Source: Rhodoferax sp. OV413 (GTDB taxonomy: Bacteria; Pseudomonadota; Gammaproteobacteria; Burkholderiales; Burkholderiaceae_C). Taken from it: 64,000 nucleotides of DNA. Of the stretch, positions 25,324-33,242 are shown piece after piece (the first letter of the stretch is position 1; each line of letters begins with the position of its first letter). The stretch spans positions 62,001 through 126,000 of the forward strand of contig NZ_FNJA01000002.1 in NCBI RefSeq assembly GCF_900104385.1. Direction: 5' to 3'. A model generated the notes under the pieces. That model did not search any database. It was not told the DNA's origin and was given only the letters and a program-made list of their open reading frames with translations. The position numbers and the translations under genes are program-made.

Positions 25324-26514
25324 ATGTCCATGCCCAGTGCCGTCAGGCATATCAACGAAGCCCGCATCCTGGATTCCCTGTACCGCAATGGCGCGACCAC
25401 CCGTGCCGACCTGGCGCGCGAACTTGGCTTGATGCGCTCGACGGTGGGCAACCTGATTGCGAACCTGGGTGAGCAAGGGCTGGTACTGGAACGCGAAGTT
25501 TCCGGCTCCACGCCGGGCGCGCGCGCGGGTCGCCCGGGGCAGCTGGTGCAGCTGAATCCGGCACATTCGACCTTTGTGGGGGTGGATATGGGGGTGGGCC
25601 ATTTGTCCGTGGCGGCGGTCGACCTCATGGGCCACTGCTTCATGAGCCAGTCGGTTCCTTTTGAGTCCCCCTTTGGCGACGTAGACCATGCGGTGGATGC
25701 GGCCGCCCAGATGGTGCAAGCCTTTATCCGGAAAATTCCGCCAGCCCAGCCTTTGCGCGGTATCTGCGTGGTGGTGCCGGGTCTGATCGACAGGTCCGGC
25801 ATCGTCTTGCGGGCACCGGTGCTGGGCTGGAACGCGGTTCCCATCCAGGCATTGCTGAGTGCAAAACTGCAATGGAACGGCGTATTTACCTCGGAAAACG
25901 ACGCCAATGCATTTGCCGCTGCGGAGCTGTACAGCCGAACGCCGTCGGCCAGCAGCGAGGCCTTGTTCGTCTACCTGGACGCCGGGATTGGTGGCGGCCT
26001 GGTTGCGCAGGGCAAACTGCTGCGCGGCCAACGGGGTTACGCCGGCGAAATCGGGCACATCCACCTGGGCGAAGAGGGGTTTGACCCCGCAACCGCGGTG
26101 CAGGGCTCTTTTGAAAGCTATGTGGGCCGCAACGCCGTGATGGCCCGCTTCAAGCACCATGGTGGCGTGGGCGCCAGTCTGGCGGATCTTGTGGCGGCGC
26201 TGGAAGCGCAAGTTCCAGCGGCGCTGCGCACGATCACGGAGTGGGCGTGGTGGCTGGGCCGTGGCATGGCTTCCTTGATCAGTGTTTTCGACCCCGGGCG
26301 CATCGTGCTCGGCGGGCCGGTGGCGGTGCTGTACCTGCAGGTGCAAACCGAGGTGCTGGACTCGATCGCCAAGCACCTGGTGCAGCCGTTCAGCCTGCCC
26401 AGTATCGAGGTGTCCAGTCTGGGGCCGGATGCCTGCGCCATCGGGGCCGCCATGACCTTGCACCACGACCTGCTCTCCATCGACGAGCAGCTAGTCTACG
26501 GATCCAGCAAGTAG
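25324..26514 (+). CDS. ROK family transcriptional regulator
   Basis: A 396-residue NagC/Mlc/XylR-type regulator. The N-terminal winged helix (about residues 8-65) contains NGATTRADLARELGLMRSTV. The C-terminal sugar-binding fold has ENDANAFAAAEL and LDAGIGGGLVAQG. The Cys-rich zinc motif of ROK proteins is absent: after GEIGHIHLGEEG the sequence is FDPATAVQGSFESYVG with no Cys. It starts 61 bases after the kinase and closes the operon, so it is the likely sugar-responsive repressor of the whole 16584-26514 block. The binding site is unknown. Confidence 0.87.
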   Translation: MSMPSAVRHINEARILDSLYRNGATTRADLARELGLMRSTVGNLIANLGEQGLVLEREVSGSTPGARAGRPGQLVQLNPAHSTFVGVDMGVGHLSVAAVDLMGHCFMSQSVPFESPFGDVDHAVDAAAQMVQAFIRKIPPAQPLRGICVVVPGLIDRSGIVLRAPVLGWNAVPIQALLSAKLQWNGVFTSENDANAFAAAELYSRTPSASSEALFVYLDAGIGGGLVAQGKLLRGQRGYAGEIGHIHLGEEGFDPATAVQGSFESYVGRNAVMARFKHHGGVGASLADLVAALEAQVPAALRTITEWAWWLGRGMASLISVFDPGRIVLGGPVAVLYLQVQTEVLDSIAKHLVQPFSLPSIEVSSLGPDACAIGAAMTLHHDLLSIDEQLVYGSSK

Positions 26515-26672
26515 CCCTGGCAGGGCCCGCACTTCAACGCCGCCGAAGAATCTGCGTCCGCGGCAGTGAAAACGCTATTTGCTGTCAGGGGCCGACCGTG
26601 AATCGGCCACATCGGTGGTGGGATCTTCGTAAGCTTGGATCGGGTTTGTTCCTTCCTTCTCCAGGGGTTCTC

Positions 26673-26726
26673 ATGCGTCTCAAGATTTTCACAGCCCTCA
26701 CCTCTGCGCGGTGCCTAGGATGCTGA
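26673..26726 (+). CDS. 17-codon upstream frame, possible truncated signal-peptide remnant
   Basis: A short frame, MRLKIFTALTSARCLGC, with a good ribosome site (AGGGG at 26663-26667). Its TGA stop overlaps the ATG of the following amidohydrolase (ATGCTGA). The start reads like the beginning of a signal peptide of a periplasmic binding protein. It may be the stump of a deleted exported protein gene now serving as a leader that couples translation. The rest of 26515-26672 holds nothing recognisable. Confidence 0.35.
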   Translation: MRLKIFTALTSARCLGC

Positions 26727-27898
26727 GCGGTATTGCGGCACCGGTGGCCGATCTGCTGCCCGACTTGGTGGCGCTGCGGCGCGACCTGCATACCCATCCT
26801 GAGCTGGCCTTCGCCGAATGCCGTACTGCCGGCATCGTGGCGCAAAGCCTGCGCCTGCTTGGCCTGGAGGTGCACGAAGGCCTGGGCGGCACCGGCGTGG
26901 TCGGCACTTTGCGCTGCGGCGAGGGTGGCCGCAGCGTAGGCCTGCGCGCCGACATGGATGCGCTGCCTATGGCCGAGCTGGGCCGTACCGCCTATGCGAG
27001 CCGCACGCCAGGCGTGCACCATGGCTGCGGCCACGACGGCCACACCAGCATGCTGATCGGCGCGGCGCGGCAGCTGGCCCGTACGAAGCGGTTTGTCGGC
27101 ACAGTGCACTTCATCTTCCAGCCGGCCGAAGAAGGCAAGGGCGGTGCGCGCGCGATGGTCAACGACGGCCTGTTCGAGCGCTTCCCCTGCGACAGCGTCT
27201 ACGCGCTGCACAACTGGCCCGACCTGCCGCTGGGCCAGGCGCAGACCCGGCCCGGGCCCATCATGGCGGCGGCCGACCGCTTCGACATCGTGCTGCGCGG
27301 CCGCGGTGGCCATGCCGCCCAGCCGCAGCACACGCCGGACGCCATCCTCGCGGCCAGCCTGCTGGTGACACAGCTCAACACCATCGTCTCACGCCGCATC
27401 GATCCCGGCGAATCGGCCGTGCTGTCAGTCACGCGCATCGAGGGCGGCCACAGCCACAACGTGCTGCCGGCCGAGGTGGCCATCACCGGCACCGTGCGTA
27501 GTTTCGACCCCGCCACGCAGGACCGCATCGAAGCCGCGCTGCGCGCCTGCGTCGACGGCGTGGCGCTGGCCAACGGCGTACAGGCTGAGCTGAACTACCT
27601 GCGCTACTACCCCGCAACCATTAACACCGCAGCCGAAGCCGCGCTGGCGCTCGACGCGGCCACGGCGATAGGCCTGCAGGCGGCTGTGGCGCCGCGCGCG
27701 GCCTTTACCTCGGAAGACTTCGCCTTCATGCTGCAGCGCAACCCGGGCGCCTACCTGTGGCTGGGCCAGGGCCGTGCCAACCCCGGGCCCGACGGCGAGC
27801 GTGCACTGCACCACCCCTGCTACGACTTCAACGATGACGCGCTGCCGCTGGGCGTGCGCTGGTTCTGCGAGGTGGCGGAGCGTGCGCTGGCGGCGTGA
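26720..27898 (+). CDS. M20 family amidohydrolase (hippurate hydrolase-like)
   Basis: A 392-residue metal-dependent amidohydrolase of the M20D group (hippuricase, IAA-amino-acid hydrolase, N-acyl-amino-acid deacylase). Metal-binding motifs are intact: GLRADMDALPM, HHGCGHDGHTSMLIG and FIFQPAEEGKGGARAM. The dimerisation-domain His lies in GHAAQPQHTPDAI. The start is uncertain, ATG 26720 or GTG 26711. Neither has a strong ribosome site, and ATG 26720 overlaps the stop of a 17-codon leader. It opens the amino-compound island and could release an amino acid from an acylated or conjugated form. Confidence 0.88.
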   Translation: MLSGIAAPVADLLPDLVALRRDLHTHPELAFAECRTAGIVAQSLRLLGLEVHEGLGGTGVVGTLRCGEGGRSVGLRADMDALPMAELGRTAYASRTPGVHHGCGHDGHTSMLIGAARQLARTKRFVGTVHFIFQPAEEGKGGARAMVNDGLFERFPCDSVYALHNWPDLPLGQAQTRPGPIMAAADRFDIVLRGRGGHAAQPQHTPDAILAASLLVTQLNTIVSRRIDPGESAVLSVTRIEGGHSHNVLPAEVAITGTVRSFDPATQDRIEAALRACVDGVALANGVQAELNYLRYYPATINTAAEAALALDAATAIGLQAAVAPRAAFTSEDFAFMLQRNPGAYLWLGQGRANPGPDGERALHHPCYDFNDDALPLGVRWFCEVAERALAA

Positions 27899-27913
27899 GA
27901 CAGGGCGCCAATA

Positions 27914-27978
27914 TTTTTGAATGAAATCGGCCTCTGGCGCTTATTCAATAAGCGCAGAGTGCTATGTTTTTAGTAGTT
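27914..27978 (-). repeat. Palindromic intergenic repeat, copy R4 (inverted orientation)
   Basis: Reverse orientation of the family. The core at 27937-27955 is a perfect inverted repeat GCGCTTATT-C-AATAAGCGC. The same stem length as R1 and R2 with a different sequence means both arms changed together. It is flanked by the family tail (GAAATCGGCCTCTGG) and head (TGCTATGTTTTTAGTAG). Confidence 0.75.
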
Positions 27979-28213
27979 TTTCTGGATCGAGGCCTGCTGC
28001 ATCGACTACGTGTCAGGCTGGCCCAAGAACCCGACGTTCGCTGCGTTCAAGTCGCCCGGGTCGTGTTGATCAGCTTCCCCGAACCACACCCATCAAAAAT
28101 GCCGGCCCCCGTCTGGATTGACAAAGAAACTGCTTGGGTTCCGCTGCGATATGGCATCTCCTGAAAGGGGGATAAACCTAGACTCATTCCATCTCAACGC
28201 AGCGGGCCAACCC
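27979..28213. other. Intergenic region upstream of the HAD-kinase-lyase operon
   Basis: No gene recognised. A short frame from 27964 to 28164 has no family resemblance. A TTGACA hexamer at about 28117-28122 has no properly spaced -10. The stretch presumably holds the operon's promoter and perhaps Lrp sites, but none can be defined by eye. Confidence 0.3.
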
Positions 28214-28879
28214 ATGGAATTCAAACCAAAATTCATCAGCTTCGATTGCTACGGCACACTCATCAACTTCGAGATGGGTCCGACGGCAAAAGTCCTGTTC
28301 AAGGACCGTGTGCCGGCCGACCGGATGCCGGCGTTCCTGGACAGTTTCCGGGCCTATCGCCTCGACGAGGTACTGGGCGACTGGAAGCCCTTTTTCGATG
28401 TGGTGGAGAACTCCATCCAGCGTGCCTGCAAGGCGCATGGCATCGCATGCCTGGCATCGGATGCGGTCGCTCTGTACGACGCAGTGCCCACCTGGCAGCC
28501 ACACCCGAACGTGGTCGAGGTGCTGGAGGCGATCGCGCCGCATGTGCCGCTGGTGATTCTGTCGAACTCGATGGTCGACCTCATCCCCCACAGCGTCGCG
28601 CACCTCAAGGCCCCTTTCCACGCTGTCTACACCGCCGAGGAAGCGCGCACTTACAAGCCGCGCATGCAGGCCTTTGAATACATGTTCGACCAGCTCGGCT
28701 GCGGGCCCGATCAGATGATGCATGTCTCGTCGAGCTTCCGGTATGACCTGATGACGGCGTCAGACCTGGGCTTTATGGCCAAGGCTTTCATCGACCGTGG
28801 CCACGAGCCCACCTCGGGCGAATACGGCGTGAACCGCTTGAGCGACGTGCGCCAGCTTCCTGCACTGCTAGGACTCTGA
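28214..28879 (+). CDS. HAD superfamily protein, haloacid-dehalogenase type II-like
   Basis: A 221-residue HAD hydrolase. Motif I FDCYGTLINF (nucleophile Asp near residue 10), motif II LVILSNSM, motif III Lys in TYKPR, and a motif IV-like segment VSSSFRYDLMTASDLG are present. The spacing matches L-2-haloacid dehalogenases, but their conserved S-x-N-x-x-D (SSNAWD) is replaced by SSSFRYD, so dehalogenation is doubtful and phosphatase activity or another role is possible. ATG at 28214 gives the same N-terminus as the paralogue at 47395. Its stop overlaps the kinase start by one base (TGATG). Confidence 0.85.
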   Translation: MEFKPKFISFDCYGTLINFEMGPTAKVLFKDRVPADRMPAFLDSFRAYRLDEVLGDWKPFFDVVENSIQRACKAHGIACLASDAVALYDAVPTWQPHPNVVEVLEAIAPHVPLVILSNSMVDLIPHSVAHLKAPFHAVYTAEEARTYKPRMQAFEYMFDQLGCGPDQMMHVSSSFRYDLMTASDLGFMAKAFIDRGHEPTSGEYGVNRLSDVRQLPALLGL

Positions 28880-29982
28880 TGCCCGGCCTGAAATCCCGGC
28901 CCGGGGTCCAGGGGGTGATGCATGCTGGGCGCCCCACCGATGCCGCGGCGCTGAGCACGGCAGCGCCCGACCTGGCGCCGGACGAGGTGCAGGCGCTGGT
29001 GGCACGCCTCTACGGCATCGACGGCAGCGTGCACCCGCTGGCCGGCGAGCGCGACCAGAATTGCGCCGTGGAGACCGCCGACGGCACGCGCTACGTGTTC
29101 AAGATCAGCAATCCTTCCGAACCCGAGCCGCTGGTTGATTTCCAGATCGCTGCCCTGGAGCACATCGCCCGCACATCGCCCAGCCAGCCCGTGCCCCGCG
29201 TGGTGCGCACGCTGGACGGCGACACGCGCAATACCGTGGTGCTGCCCGACGGCGCCCGCACCACGGTGCGCCTGCTCACCTACCTGGACGGTATCCAGAT
29301 CCGGGAAACGCCGCGCACCGTTGCGCAGCGCGTGGCGATGGGCAAGGGACTGGCCGAACTGAACCTGGCACTGCAAGGTTTTACGCACCCTGCGGCCACG
29401 CACGACCTGCTATGGAATGTGTCGGCCGCACACAGGCTGTCTGTCCAACTCCATAGCCTGGTCGAAGGACCACGCCGTGCATTGGCCCAGTCGTTCATGG
29501 CGCGCTTCACTGAGCATGTGCTGCCCCGCCTCGCGTCGTTGCGGGCGCAGGTGATCCACAACGACTACCACCTCTACAACGTGCTGGTCGCGCCGGACGA
29601 CTCGGCGCGCATCACCGGCATCATCGACTTCGGCGACATGCTGCATGCGCCGCTGGTCGGCGAGGTGGCGACGGCTGCCGCCTTCCACATGGCCGGCAAC
29701 GCCGACCCCTTTGAGGGGCCCGCGCAATTCGTTAGTGCCTACCAGGCCGTCCTGCCACTGACCGAGCTCGAGCAGGACATCGTCGCCGACCTCATGGTCA
29801 CGCGCCACCTCGTCACGGCCTTGATCTCGGAGTGGCGCGCCCTGCGCTACCCCGAAAACCGCGCCTACATCATGCGCCACAACCCCGCGGCCTGGGAGGC
29901 GCTGGCACAGCTGGCAGATATCCCCCGCCACGCGGCGCGCGACCGCTTATTGACGCCCACACGAAACGGAGCTTCCCTATGA
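28879..29982 (+). CDS. Hydroxylysine-kinase-like (AGPHD1/HYKK) aminoglycoside phosphotransferase family kinase
   Basis: A 367-residue kinase of the APH/choline-kinase fold. The catalytic loop VIHNDYHLYNVLV (His and Asp near residues 226-228) and metal-binding GIIDFGD (near 250) are intact. An N-terminal ATP-grasp segment reads YVFKISNPSEPEP. The overall wording resembles animal hydroxylysine kinase AGPHD1. It is translationally coupled (ATGA overlap) to an AGXT2L-type phospho-lyase. In animals, AGPHD1 and AGXT2L2 act in sequence: 5-hydroxylysine is phosphorylated, then phosphate and ammonia are eliminated. The same two-step logic is likely here for hydroxylysine or another amino alcohol. Confidence 0.82.
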   Translation: MPGLKSRPGVQGVMHAGRPTDAAALSTAAPDLAPDEVQALVARLYGIDGSVHPLAGERDQNCAVETADGTRYVFKISNPSEPEPLVDFQIAALEHIARTSPSQPVPRVVRTLDGDTRNTVVLPDGARTTVRLLTYLDGIQIRETPRTVAQRVAMGKGLAELNLALQGFTHPAATHDLLWNVSAAHRLSVQLHSLVEGPRRALAQSFMARFTEHVLPRLASLRAQVIHNDYHLYNVLVAPDDSARITGIIDFGDMLHAPLVGEVATAAAFHMAGNADPFEGPAQFVSAYQAVLPLTELEQDIVADLMVTRHLVTALISEWRALRYPENRAYIMRHNPAAWEALAQLADIPRHAARDRLLTPTRNGASL

Positions 29983-31337
29983 AAACCACCGCCGACTTCA
30001 ATATGGTCAACGCCTACATCCCCGGCCGCGCCAACGTCGGGCCCGCCACCGAGGCGATGATCGCGCGGCGCAATGCGCTGCTCGGCCCGGCCTACCGGCT
30101 GATGTACGAACACCCGCTGCATATCGTGCGCGGCGATGGCGTGTGGCTGATGGACCCGCAAGGTCGCCGCTACCTTGACGTCTACAACAACGTCACCTCG
30201 CTCGGCCACTGCCACCCCGCAGTGACCGAGGCGATCTGCCGCCAGGTGCAGACGCTCGCGACCAATACGCGCTACCTCCACGACACTATCCTGGAGCTGG
30301 CCGAGCGCCTGCTCGCCAGCGTGCCCGGAACGGACCTGGCCCACCTGATGCTGACCTGCACCGGCAGCGAGGCCAACGACCTGGCTTATCGCATTGCCAA
30401 GGTGCGCACGGGCGGCACGGGCATCATCGTCACCGACACGGCCTACCACGGCATCACCGATGCCGTGTCGCAGTTCTCGCCATCGCTGGGAGCGACCGTT
30501 GACCTCGGCCCGCATGTGCGCCTGGTGCCGGCGCCGCGCCTGTACCACGCCGAAGGCGCCGACCTTGGCGAGCGCTTCACGCGCGACGTCGAGGCGGCCA
30601 TCGCCGACCTGCAGCGGCATGGCATCAAGCCGGCGGCCTTGATCGTCGATTCGCTCTTCACCAGCGACGGCATCCTGCCCGGGCCCACAGGCTTCCTTCA
30701 GGGCGCGGTCGAGGCGATCAAACGTGCTGGCGGCCTGTTCATTGCCGACGAGGTGCAGCCCGGCTTCGGCCGCACAGGGGAGCATCTTTGGGGCTTTCAG
30801 CGCCATGATCTCGTTCCCGACATCGTCACCATGGGCAAGCCTATGGGCAATGGCCAGCCCATCGCCGGTCTGTTGGCGACCGCCGACGCCCTGGCGGAGT
30901 TCGGCAAGCACTCCCGCTACTTCAACACCTTCGCTGGCAACACGGTCTCGTGCGCAGCCGCCCTGGCGGTGCTGGAGACCATAGCGCGGGACCGGCTGGT
31001 GCCGCATGCCGCCCAGGTCGGCAAGCTGCTGCGCGATGGCATCGCCGGGCTCGCCGTGAAGCACGAGGCCATCGGTGATGTGCGCGGAGCGGGGCTGTTC
31101 GTCGGTGTCGAGCTCGTGTCGGACCGGACGACACGGGCGCCAGACCGTAGCCTCACCAGCCAGGTGGTCAACCTGATGCGCGACAAAGGTGTGCTGCTCA
31201 GCGCCTGCGCCCAGGGGCACAACGTGCTCAAGATACGTCCGCCGCTGGTGCTGTCGGCAGAGCAGGCCGGCATTGTCATCGAAGCGTTGGACGCATCGCT
31301 CACCGAGGCTTTGCGCAAGTCGCCGGGATCGACCTGA
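29979..31337 (+). CDS. Class III PLP enzyme, AGXT2L-type phospho-lyase
   Basis: A 452-residue PLP enzyme. The Schiff-base Lys is about residue 287 in DIVTMGKPMGNGQPIAG. That motif and RYFNTFAGNTVSCAAALAVL are close to ethanolamine-phosphate and phosphohydroxylysine phospho-lyases (AGXT2L1/2), not to ordinary class III transaminases, where a KGLGGG-like motif is usual. The reaction expected is elimination of phosphate and ammonia from a phosphorylated amino alcohol to give an aldehyde (2-aminoadipate semialdehyde from phosphohydroxylysine). It overlaps the kinase gene by 4 bases. An aldehyde dehydrogenase elsewhere in the island could take the product. Confidence 0.82.
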   Translation: MKTTADFNMVNAYIPGRANVGPATEAMIARRNALLGPAYRLMYEHPLHIVRGDGVWLMDPQGRRYLDVYNNVTSLGHCHPAVTEAICRQVQTLATNTRYLHDTILELAERLLASVPGTDLAHLMLTCTGSEANDLAYRIAKVRTGGTGIIVTDTAYHGITDAVSQFSPSLGATVDLGPHVRLVPAPRLYHAEGADLGERFTRDVEAAIADLQRHGIKPAALIVDSLFTSDGILPGPTGFLQGAVEAIKRAGGLFIADEVQPGFGRTGEHLWGFQRHDLVPDIVTMGKPMGNGQPIAGLLATADALAEFGKHSRYFNTFAGNTVSCAAALAVLETIARDRLVPHAAQVGKLLRDGIAGLAVKHEAIGDVRGAGLFVGVELVSDRTTRAPDRSLTSQVVNLMRDKGVLLSACAQGHNVLKIRPPLVLSAEQAGIVIEALDASLTEALRKSPGST

Positions 31338-31362
31338 TCGATCAGACAGTACGATCACCCCC

Positions 31363-31860
31363 ATGAGAACAGTTTCTCTAGACCGGTTCGACTTCAAGAT
31401 ACTCGTGCATCTCCAGCGTGAGGGGCGCTGCTCGAACGTCGACCTGGCCGATTCAGTGGGCCTCAGCCCCAGCCCGTGTCTGCTGCGCACCAAGCGGCTG
31501 CAGGAGATCGGGCTGATCCGTGGCTACGGCGCCGATATCGCGCTGGAAAAGCTGGGCGATCACGTCATCGTGTTCTCGGAGATCACCCTCAGCAGCCACC
31601 GACCGCATGATTTCCGCAGATTCGAGGAAGGCGCCGGCAAGCACGAGGAGATCGTCGAGTGCTACAACGTCAGCGGCGGCTACGACTACCTGCTGAAGAT
31701 CGTGGCGCCCGGCGTCGGTTATTTTCAGGCGCTGATGGAACAGATGCTGGAAGACAATATCGGCATCGAGCGCTTCGCCAGCCGGATTGTGTTGCGCCAG
31801 CCGCTGGACCGCCGCGAGTATCCGCTGGGCATCATCGCGACCCAGAAACGGTGGGAGTGA
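31363..31860 (+). CDS. Lrp/AsnC family transcriptional regulator
   Basis: A 165-residue Lrp-type regulator. N-terminal HTH about residues 5-50 (NVDLADSVGLSPSPCLLRTKRL) and C-terminal RAM ligand domain with GGYDYLLKIVAPG. ATG at 31363 is chosen as the usual family start. It follows the phospho-lyase by 25 bases and most likely responds to the amino-acid substrate of the kinase-lyase pair. A paralogue lies at 35025 on the other strand. Confidence 0.9.
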   Translation: MRTVSLDRFDFKILVHLQREGRCSNVDLADSVGLSPSPCLLRTKRLQEIGLIRGYGADIALEKLGDHVIVFSEITLSSHRPHDFRRFEEGAGKHEEIVECYNVSGGYDYLLKIVAPGVGYFQALMEQMLEDNIGIERFASRIVLRQPLDRREYPLGIIATQKRWE

Positions 31861-31930
31861 GATGCGCCAATCCGCCAGCTATGGCGGTTGTGCGCGTTCA
31901 GCGGACACGGGCGCAACCGGTACGACAATG

Positions 31931-31995
31931 GGTTATGAATCAAATAAGGCTCTTGCGCATATTCAATAAGCGCATGCAGCTATATATTTAGTAGC
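31931..31995 (-). repeat. Palindromic intergenic repeat, copy R5 (inverted orientation)
   Basis: The core at 31955-31973 is GCGCATATT-C-AATAAGCGC, one mismatch from a perfect stem. It lies between two convergent operons (Lrp stop 31860, flavoprotein stop 32085), consistent with a role at transcript ends. Confidence 0.7.
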
Positions 31996-32084
31996 AATTG
32001 TGCGCCAAGGCACATGGCAGTCAAGCTGGCCCCGAGTTGCTGGTTCGACCGAGGTTTCATCCCTGTGGCAGCCGCGCCGCTAGG

Positions 32085-33242
32085 TCATGCGGCCTTTTGC
32101 GCATCCTGCTGCGCTGCGAACCGCCCAATCCAGTATGGCTCCAGCGGAATCGAGGTGCTGCCCGTGGCCATTAGTTCGGCCATGGTCTCGCCCACGCCGG
32201 GGCTGATGGCGAAGCCCTCGCCGTTGAAGCCGAAGGCGTAGTGCAGGCCGGGCAACTTGGCGCTCGGCCCCATCACGGGTTGCCAGTCGGCGGTGTAGCC
32301 CTCGATGCCGCTCCACACGCGAATCAGCTGCACGTGTTCGAAAGCGGGTACGAAGCGGCGCAGTTCGCGCAACTGGCGCAGCACGTTGTCGGGTTTCACA
32401 TAGGCGCGGATGAGGTCGGCATGGGCAGGCCCCTTGAGCCCGCCGCCGAAGACGATGTTGCCGCGCGCAATCTGGCGGAAGTACAGGCCTTCGGTTTCTA
32501 TGGGCGACGACAGGCCGATGGATGGCCCGAGTGCATAGGGCAGCGGCTCTGTGACACCCATCTGCGGGCCGCGGGCCTCCATAGGCACGCGCTCGCCAAA
32601 CTGTTCGGCCATGCGGTTAGACCAGGCGCCGCAGGCCACCAGCATCTGCGGCGCGCGAAAGCGCCGGCCATCGGCCGTGTGGGCGACGAAGCCATTGCCG
32701 TCGCGTTCGACCTGCAGCACCTCGGCATGCTCGACGATGTTGGCGCCAGCCCGTTGTGCGGCGCGCGCAAAGGCGGGGCCGGCCAGGCGCGGGTTGGCGT
32801 GGCCGTCGTGGGGCGACAGCGAACCGCCGACCACGCCGGGTGCGAAGATGCCCCAGCGCTTCTGCAGCTGCGCCGCGCTGAACAGCTCCAGGTCCAGGCC
32901 CAGCGGCTTGACGTCGCGCGCGTGCTTCTCGATCACCGCGGCCTGCTTCTCGGTGTAGCAGACGCGCAGATGGCCGTAGGGCACGAATTCCACGTCTTCC
33001 CCGAGCAGCTCCTTGATCCGGCCCCAGACGGCGCGTGCCCGGTTGGCCAGCGGCATCTGGTGCAGCTCACGGCCTTGCCGGCGCACGTTGCCGAAGTTGG
33101 TGCCACTGGCTTGCCGGCCGACGAGTTCGCGCTCCAGCAGCGTGACAGACTTGCCATGCTGGCGCAGGAAGAGCGCGGTGCTCGTGCCCATCAGGCCGCC
33201 GCCCAGCACCAGCACGTCGGTATCGAATGTTGCTGCGCTCAT
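32085..33242 (-). CDS. FAD-dependent oxidoreductase, beta subunit of HcnABC/opine-oxidase-like dehydrogenase
   Basis: A 385-residue DadA/glycine-oxidase-type flavoprotein. The dinucleotide motif is VLVLGGGLMGTSTALFL followed by a Glu-ending strand (VTLLE). C-terminal flavin contacts are in SGIEGYTADWQPVMG and FGFNGEGFAISPGVG. It is the last of three genes with 4-base overlaps (2Fe-2S protein, alpha flavoprotein, this one). That composition matches HcnABC hydrogen cyanide synthase, opine oxidase OoxAB and bacterial D-hydroxyproline dehydrogenase. The start is ATG 33242, inside the alpha-subunit stop. The substrate is an amine or amino acid of unknown identity. Confidence 0.87.
   Translation of the reverse strand: MSAATFDTDVLVLGGGLMGTSTALFLRQHGKSVTLLERELVGRQASGTNFGNVRRQGRELHQMPLANRARAVWGRIKELLGEDVEFVPYGHLRVCYTEKQAAVIEKHARDVKPLGLDLELFSAAQLQKRWGIFAPGVVGGSLSPHDGHANPRLAGPAFARAAQRAGANIVEHAEVLQVERDGNGFVAHTADGRRFRAPQMLVACGAWSNRMAEQFGERVPMEARGPQMGVTEPLPYALGPSIGLSSPIETEGLYFRQIARGNIVFGGGLKGPAHADLIRAYVKPDNVLRQLRELRRFVPAFEHVQLIRVWSGIEGYTADWQPVMGPSAKLPGLHYAFGFNGEGFAISPGVGETMAELMATGSTSIPLEPYWIGRFAAQQDAQKAA

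Noticed and set aside
28214-28879. L-2-haloacid dehalogenase
   Set aside because: Fold and nucleophile agree, but the S-x-N-x-x-D motif of real dehalogenases is not kept, so only a HAD-family call is made.
29979-31337. Ordinary class III transaminase such as 4-aminobutyrate aminotransferase
   Set aside because: The active-site wording GKPMGNG and the coupled APH-type kinase match phospho-lyases better.
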